A stretch of DNA of 15,860 nucleotides. It comes from Daldinia sp. FL1419 (Eukaryota > Ascomycota > Sordariomycetes > Xylariales > Hypoxylaceae). The notes under the pieces are model-generated. The model was not told where the DNA came from and did no database searches. It saw only the letters and a program-made list of their open reading frames with translations. Position 1 is the stretch's first letter. Each line of letters begins with the position of its first letter. Below are positions 9,960-15,860 of this stretch, piece by piece. The stretch lies in the NCBI GenBank assembly GCA_025201765.1, contig MU623701.1, positions 1-15,860 on the forward strand. The letters run 5' to 3'. Position numbers and translations under genes: made by a program.

Positions 9960-11325
9960 ATGCCAATCCGAGTTTCTCCCCTCGCCGAGGCAGACATCCC
10001 GGGCGCTGTAACCGCCATCCAGTAAGTACCTACCTACCTATATTTCCTTTCATCCCACCAGATTGGCGAGTAACAGACCGGAGTAACATATGCTGCATGT
10101 GGCCCGATGGGAAGGGAGAGCTACAATTGATGAGATATCTTCAAGCTTCTTGTACAGTACCATCCATGCTGACTACCCTATCACCGAAGGCAAGCTTTTG
10201 CGGACGACCCATACAACAATTGGGTCTTTGACAAATCCACGGTATGCATGGCTCTTTCGTTACCAAATGTTGTGTACGCCAAGATTGGTTTCAAGGGCCC
10301 GAGGATGGCCGAGTAGCATTGGTATTTTTACCTTGGGGATGTTTTATCCGTCTGTGTACCAACCAGCCGATAAAGCAAATAAACTGCTGTTTCGTCTTCT
10401 ACGAACCGAGGCCGAATTGCTATAGCTATTGGCCTCCGCATCTCAGGCTAACATCGACCCTTAGTTCAACCCGCAGCGCAACGCAGCCTCTCTTGCCATC
10501 CGGTGCCGATGGGGTATGCGTAACGGTATATTCCATGTCGCAAAAGAAGAGAGCAGCGATGAAGTATTGGGGGTCGCTTGCTGGCTAGGGCCACAAAGGG
10601 CGGACCAACCACAGACCTGGCACGACTGGATCGAAGGCTGGCGATTATGGTTTAGCCAGGTCGGTATGAATCTCTACTACGGCCGAGGTGGTCTCAACGT
10701 TAAGGTAAGGGTTTAACTTTCGAAGGATCACGGGCATGGGGAAAGTATCCGCTTCAAGACAAGCATTGATCTACCGACTTGGCTGCATATTGCGGACTTT
10801 CTTAAATCGCACGTGAAATTAGGGTGACGGCGACTTCCCGGGTCGGGACAGGAAACGCTGTCTTGGAGCGGCCCCGCCCGCATGGCCTGTTTCAGCGCTT
10901 GTATCAGTCGAGCGATCAGGGTCTCTACCTACCGGCTATTCAACCATTATAATATCAGGTTCTAAATGACTGCTAACTTGAAGGCAACTATATAGCGTTA
11001 TTACATATGGAAGGAAGCTCAAGCCAAGGCCCAATCCGCCGTCTGGACCGACCCACGAGGATACTATTTTCTTAACATCATGGTTGTACTACCTAAAGCC
11101 CAGAATAAGGGAATCGGTCGGCTTATGATGAAAACCGTGACCGACCGGGCTGACGCCGAGGGTATGAATTGCTACCTAGAATCCAGTCGAGACGTACCCA
11201 ATATGCAGATTTACGGCCGTTTCGGGTTTAAGTTTGCAAAAGAGCTGGAGTGCGACGACAATGGCACAGCCATCAGGCTCTATACTATGGTCAGAGAACC
11301 TAACGCCGCACCGCAGGCGAATTAA
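9960..11325 (+). CDS. GNAT-family N-acetyltransferase
   Basis: Four exons, 9960-10021, 10190-10241, 10465-10704 and 10996-11325, join to 227 residues. The first exon encodes MPIRVSPLAEADIPGAVTAI, and the split codon restores a QQAFADDPYNNWVF segment typical of fungal GNAT proteins. Donors are GTAAGT, GTATGC and GTAAGG. CTGAC or GCTAAC branch sites precede each AG acceptor. The acetyl-CoA-binding motif A is VVLPKAQNKGIGRL, with the Q/R-x-x-G-x-G signature at residues 154-159. The C-terminal IYGRFGFKF segment is the usual end of the fold. The enzyme should transfer acetyl from acetyl-CoA to an amine. The substrate cannot be told, and no signal peptide suggests a cytosolic enzyme. The introns (168, 223 and 291 nt) are long compared with those in the two neighbouring genes. 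Residue 38, where exons 2 and 3 meet, is inferred from phase and family pattern. Confidence 0.88.
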
Positions 11326-12507
11326 CTGGTCCATTCCGCACTCTTAGGTTACATGATCTGAGTATGGATCCGTACGGCCGGGTCGTAGCGAGTGAGAATA
11401 TCTCACGAGTCCGCAGGTCTAGAAGGTCAAGGCCAATAACCACGTACTGTCTAACGGTAACGATTGGTTGGCCTACACATCACGATTATACGGTTATCGT
11501 GGAAGTCGACCCCGAGAACAGGATGTATAGTGCATTGGAATGGTGCATAGCTAGGTGATGAGTACCAGTTTAACAAATCCATCTTGTTATATATTTAGCG
11601 AACCATGTTTTGATAAAAGGCCTTTGTGTGTTAACCTCTTGTTGAGATCTTAGAAACAGCAACACGAGCGTTAGATAGGCTCAAATCTACGTTTCTTATC
11701 AAACATGCCGGAATGTCATTACGAAGACCGCGACGGTGAAGTGGTCCGGATCGGCCCTCCCGGAACCCCCTTGTGGTTTATAGCCCATAAACAGGTGTAT
11801 GTTAGTTGTATTGAGAAATAAGACGCGCGATTTTATGTAACAGTATAATGACGTTGCCAATTACATCTAAACTATTGCTATCAGGATTGAATGCAGACAG
11901 TATGGAAGCTATACGTAACTGTTGATAGCATAAGTATTTGACTTATAGATTTAACTGGCATCTTAACATATAACATATCGAGGTCACAATCTTAAATCCG
12001 TGCTCTAAAAAAATAATTAGGATTGTTTTCCATTACTGGAGAAGCCATATTATCCCCGGTTTCTTATACACATCCATATGAATGGCCAGCTTAATTGGGG
12101 GTATATACCACAGATGAATGCATAGCCGAGGTCGAATGGAGACGGTAAGGACTAGCATGTGGTGAAAGATTCGGGGGATATGTAAAGTAGGTCCCTAGAG
12201 TCTGCAGGTTTACATGTATAGCTGGCTCGACTTATACAACTTTACACTGTTGTCAATAGTACTCTGGATCTAGAATTAAGAGACATTATCATGAGTGAAT
12301 ATTAGGGGCGGGCTTATCACACACTCATACCTTACGCCTTACCACAGACATCGCTCACACCACACACATATCACCACATAAGCAACGCCAATATATAAGT
12401 AACCATGAAGTATTATTGTAACGATGACTTGTCTGTACTCGTACTTATACAACCGGAAAGCGTAAAGCGTCCTAGGCGCCAGCCCACCGCCCTACCGCAA
12501 GTCTATC
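11326..12507. other. intergenic region with weak small ORFs only
   Basis: The acetyltransferase 3' UTR should occupy the start. A 64-codon open frame at 11364-11558 has no family resemblance. A 40-residue open frame beginning at 11705 has a plausible protein-like composition but no recognisable domain. Near 12330-12415 the sequence is CA-rich, followed by ATATATAAGTAACC and an ATG opening a 44-residue frame. None is supported enough to annotate as a gene. No tRNA was found. Confidence 0.5.
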
Positions 12508-12889
12508 CTAGTCTACGGAGCTTGAATCTTTTTCTTCACGGGTAAGGGGGAAAAATAAAAACAAGCGCTCTCTATACGCGAGCGTCCTGTATCGTGTACC
12601 GTATACCATATGTCCCCTCGAGGAAAAAAAAAAATAAACATGATAAAATAACAAAAAACCCGTTCTGTCCTGTTCCGTCTTCGTAATATCGTGACTAGCA
12701 CCTCTCACCTTCTCTCTCTCTAAAACTCTCTCCAAGGGACAAATAATACACGGTGAGTGGGGCGGGGTTATGCGCATAGATGGAGGGTCGGGAATGGATC
12801 TTGCCGTTCCCGATGCAAAGGGGGTTTTTGGGCCCCGGAACGAGGTAGAGAGTAGCTCATTGCGATTAAGGATTGTCGACTAATTCCAT
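12508..12889. other. downstream flank of the NADH dehydrogenase gene
   Basis: Sequence 3' of the minus-strand stop codon at 12890. It contains A-rich runs such as 12625-12637, which are T-rich on the coding strand, and should carry the 3' UTR and polyadenylation region. The minus-strand open frames at 12508-12777 are low-complexity Phe- and Ser-rich translations of pyrimidine tracts and are not genes. Confidence 0.5.
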
Positions 12890-14749
12890 TTACTCTCGGG
12901 AGACATCTCGTCCGTAGACCTTGGCCTTGACCCAATCGAGAGCGACTAGAGCACGGTTACGCGCTGAAAAAGTGTTAGCACTGATTTGTTGTAAAGACGA
13001 GAGTACGGGGTAAAAGCTTACTACTAAAGCACATGCTCAAGTAGGCGCTCCTCCAGAAGAGATAAGTGAGCTTGCCACCGCTGGCAACGTTTCCGTTGAG
13101 CCAGGCAACATCAGCGACAGCCTTTTCGCTGCCGATGTAGGCCAAACTACCCTGGTGAGAGTAGTGGAAAGGCTTGACGTCCTTGATACGGCGGAGCTGC
13201 TTCTCAATAGATTCGATCTCCTGAGTAACGGCAGCGGTATCGCCAGGCTTGAGGTTTAAGCTAGCGCTTAGATCCCGGACTTTCTGTTCCAAAGACTCAG
13301 TCTTGGCCATGTTGTTAAATAGTCTAGCAAGGAAAGCACCCTCCTGAGAAGCGACCTGAGCAGTTGGTGCATATCCAGCGACGGCGCAGTCACCAACAGC
13401 CCAGATATCCCTTGCACCCTGGACTACGAGGTACTCGTTGACGGCAAGGCCGCGCCTCGAGTCCTTCTGGGCGGGAATCTGCGACAGGAGGTCCCTAACA
13501 ATCGGGCGCAGAGTGTTACCCGTAGCCCAAACCAGCAGACCGTAGGGGATCGTAACAGTAGACTTCTTGCCATCAGGACCGGTAACTTCGGCTTCGACCG
13601 TCTTATCGGTCACCTTCTTAACCATGGTCTTGGTCATAATCTTGATGTCTTCCTCCTTGAAAGTGCTCTCGGTGTAATCGATGAGCTGCTTGCTGAACAT
13701 GGGCAACACGTTGGGTAGAGCCTCGATAAGAGTCACCTTGAATCGCGGAGCAATGTCGGGAATAAGCTTCTTAATATCCTCGTCGAAGAAGTCCCTCAGC
13801 TCTCCGGCGAACTCAACACCAGTAGGGCCACCGCCGACGACTACCATGTGGAGAAGACGGTCGATTTCTTCCGTTTCCTGATCTTTGAAAGCAGCGGTCT
13901 CAACACAGTCCATGATCTTGGTACGGATAGCCTGGGCATCCTTAATTTCCTTCAAGAAGCAGCTGTGCTCGCGGACACCGGGAATACCGAAAGTAGCGTT
14001 TTCGGCGCCCACACCGATAACGAGCATGTCGTACGGAACTTCGGTTTCGTGGACCTTTCCCTTGATTTCGCTGTTGTCGGTGATCTTGACAACCTTCTTC
14101 TCAACATCGATATGGGTAGCTTCGGCTTCGTAGAATTTGACAGCAGCTTGCTTACGGCGCAGGATCTGGCGGACGGGTTCCATGATGGAGCGGTGTTCGA
14201 TATTCCCGGTAGTACATGACGGTAACAGAGGTGTGAAGAGGAAGTAGTTTCGCGGAGAGATGACAACAACGTTGTAGTTGGCAGTGTCGAGCTTCTTGAG
14301 TAAAGCAACTGAGCCCCAACCGGTACCTTGAAGCCCAATGGTTAGAGATCGGAGCGGCAAGTGGTGAGTAGTAACAATTGCTCACCGAGAATTACCAAGG
14401 TCTTCTTCTGAGGATCAGGGACGGACTGCTCTTCGGGATGACGGTCTAAGTAACCATCGTAGACAACGGCACCCACCACACCGAGCATAGACAGGTAAAG
14501 AAAGCGCCATGTCCATTTGATCGTATTCCGGATCCTGCGCGGTTTCTTGGCGGGGCGCGGAGCTGCATCGGCGTATGACCTAGTAAGCTGGCGAGGAACA
14601 ATGGCTCTTGTCCGAGTTCTTGCGACAATGGTGGAGGGGGAGGTTAGTTGTCGCGGGTATGACGTCGTAGTAAATCGGGCAGCGGGTGTAGATAATTGTC
14701 TACAAACCGGGCTAGTGAGCCTGCTCAGGGCCCGTGAGGACGACGCCAT
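12890..14749 (-). CDS. alternative (type II) NADH:ubiquinone oxidoreductase, mitochondrial
   Basis: Three exons, 14749-14386, 14326-13022 and 12963-12890, encode 580 residues. The 59- and 58-nt introns have GTGAGC and GTAAGC donors and CTAAC branch sites. The enzyme is a single-subunit FAD protein of the mitochondrial inner membrane that passes electrons from NADH to ubiquinone without pumping protons. The N-terminus is rich in Arg, Ser and Thr with almost no acidic residues, as in a mitochondrial presequence, followed by a hydrophobic span at about residues 80-100 (FLYLSMLGVVGAVVYDGY). The FAD-binding glycine motif GTGWGS is at 122-127, completed only by splicing. The NADH-binding motif GGGPTG is at 286-291, AVGD at 431-434, and the quinone-site AQVASQ segment at 444-449. 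The last exon replaces a run-on tail with TRNRALVALDWVKAKVYGRD, the usual family ending. No EF-hand insertion is seen, so it is not the calcium-binding subtype. The N-terminal span suggests an external-facing (NDE-type) enzyme, but internal NDI-type orientation cannot be excluded, so the symbol denotes family only. Confidence 0.95.
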
Positions 14750-15770
14750 CGGGTCTCGACTAACGGCGGAGTCACCGTTCTAAGGGAAAAGTAAAAAGTG
14801 GTGAGGAAGGTTTAGGGAACAGGTGGACGAGATAAATGTTTTCGTACAGCCCAAAGTCGATTTGGGGGGGGGTTAGTTAAAAAAAGATGCGCACAAAAAT
14901 TAGCCCAGGAGTCATCGCCAATTAGAATTAGGAGAATGATATGAACGTGAGGAATTTTTAGGTGGATCGGGTTCGAACTCTTTTTTTTTCTCTTTTTTTC
15001 TTCTTCGGGAAACAAGCTTAGGGCGCTAGGGCCAAGAGCCAAGACGCCGCCCGTGAGGTCCGCATCAAGGGTCTTAACTCGTTGCAGGAGCCCGACCCGT
15101 CGTGATTGACCCGGGAACTCGGGATTTCCTGATTTACCACGTACTTCAGTACGACGCTAAGCTATACTAAGAAGAGCTTAACCTTAAGCTGCTTAGTTGC
15201 TTCAGCCCTGTCTTGATGAATAAAATAAATTGAAATTTTGAGGTATTTTAAGTAGGTATCTTGCACTTTTCAAGTTCTAGGCCAGTCATTGGAGCGGATA
15301 TATCCTATTACAGATATCCGTTTCTCCCCGTTCTTATGCATTTTTAACTCTTAATCATCAACCTGCTTATCTTAAAACTGCATATAATATGTTATCACCG
15401 ATATTACCTGTCCAGTCACACGAGTAGTTTCTCTTTAGTCTCATATAGCTGACTCAGCTATACGACCCCCTCTTTTCTCCTTCTCATTAGTGATAGATCT
15501 TTAGTATCTCTTTTTCTTTTTGACCTCCGTACTCAGTTACTTATTATATACTACTACCGGCTATTCAAGCATAATTACTACTTAAATCACAAGTCATTTT
15601 GACATGTGATGATACAAATTGCTTCTTCTAAGGTCTAAAATATGCGAGATACATCAGATATAATAATTACTTAATAAACTGTACTAACTATTAAATATCT
15701 AACCATTGTCCACCGCGGGGCTAAATTAACTAAATGCCCAAAGATATCAAACTAATTGCCATATTTCATG
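14750..15770 (-). promoter_or_regulatory. upstream region of the NADH dehydrogenase gene
   Basis: No gene is seen here. A CCAAT pentamer (plus strand 14918-14922) lies about 170 bp upstream of the ATG. A T-rich tract at 14981-15002 is purine-rich on the coding strand. Further out, at 15444-15462, is a 19-nt perfect palindrome centred on TGACTCA. From about 15200 the sequence becomes moderately AT-rich. The element assignments are motif matches only. Confidence 0.45.
15444..15462. promoter_or_regulatory. 19-nt palindrome containing TGACTCA (Gcn4/CPC-1-type bZIP site)
   Basis: TATAGCTGA and TCAGCTATA flank a central C as a perfect inverted repeat. The core TGACTCA at 15450-15456 equals the established Gcn4/AP-1 bZIP consensus. 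It lies about 700 bp upstream of the NADH dehydrogenase ATG, so its target could equally be a gene beyond the window. Confidence 0.4.
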
Positions 15771-15860
15771 TGGGGGGGGGGGCCCCCCCCCCCCCCGCCC
15801 CCCGGGCCAGGCGCGGCGAGCCCGGGCGCGGGCCAAGCGGGGGCCCGCGCGGCGGGGGCG
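15771..15860. other. homopolymer and GC-only terminal sequence, probable assembly artefact
   Basis: Eleven G at 15772-15782 run directly into fourteen C at 15783-15796. The following 64 bases are almost entirely G and C, after several hundred bases of AT-leaning sequence. This abrupt, low-complexity change at the very end of the window looks like low-quality read ends rather than genomic sequence. Confidence 0.6.

Noticed and set aside
9120..11735. Short shared string ATTACGAAGACC at about 9139 and 11719 as a dispersed repeat
   Set aside because: The similarity covers only about 25 bases with mismatches and does not extend, so chance is sufficient.
12508..12777. 89-codon minus-strand open frame downstream of the NADH dehydrogenase gene
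   Set aside because: It is mostly the translation of pyrimidine tracts, has no family resemblance and no plausible splice context, and sits where the 3' flank is expected.
13848..14219. 123-codon plus-strand open frame across the NADH dehydrogenase gene
   Set aside because: It is antisense to the well-supported NADH dehydrogenase exon 2 and mirrors its codon structure.
14895..14990. A-box-like TTAGCCCAGGAG and B-box-like GGGTTCGAACTC followed by a T run, resembling a tRNA or SINE
   Set aside because: The T-arm stem does not pair and no acceptor or anticodon stem can be formed, so no cloverleaf is possible. The match to TTCGAA is palindromic and can arise by chance.
1..15860. CRISPR array, phage or bacterial-type defence island
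   Set aside because: There are no regularly spaced repeats and no bacterial gene organisation. The genes are intron-containing fungal genes.

Overview
The window looks like nuclear DNA of a filamentous ascomycete, most likely a sordariomycete-type Pezizomycotina. The evidence is short GT-AG introns (50 to 59 nt in two genes) with CTAAC-like branch points, a fungal type II NADH dehydrogenase, and a very AT-rich block that looks mutated by repeat-induced point mutation (RIP). The lineage is inferred; no taxonomic marker is present.

Layout. Positions 1-4340 are extremely AT-rich and contain no intact gene. Within this block, one reading frame (codons beginning at positions equal to 2 modulo 3) still reads as a stop-riddled Ty3/Gypsy pol gene: reverse transcriptase, RNase H, then the integrase zinc-binding domain, over roughly 380-1930. 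A possible long terminal repeat lies at 3137-3454 and a possible small TIR element at 3978-4238. Composition changes abruptly near 4345 to ordinary balanced fungal sequence. 4345-5507 holds no convincing gene.

Three spliced genes follow. (1) Minus strand, 7209-5508: a three-exon gene for a 531-residue single-pass membrane protein with an acidic, disordered N-terminal half and a polar tail carrying a PPIY motif. (2) Plus strand, 9960-11325: a four-exon GNAT-family N-acetyltransferase of 227 residues. (3) Minus strand, 14749-12890: a three-exon alternative (type II) NADH:ubiquinone oxidoreductase of 580 residues. For each gene the exon phases join into an uninterrupted protein.

Between the membrane-protein gene and the acetyltransferase lies a nested inverted-repeat (foldback or MITE-like) element at 7585-8110, followed by about 1.8 kb with no gene that I can recognise. 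11326-12889 and 14750-15770 are also mostly intergenic. The last 90 bases are a G-run/C-run and GC-only sequence that looks like a contig-end artefact.

The three genes share no obvious pathway and are separately transcribed, so this is not a gene cluster. I found no convincing undescribed system. The best leads are the strand-switching RIP footprint in the retroelement, the foldback element, and the uncharacterised membrane protein.
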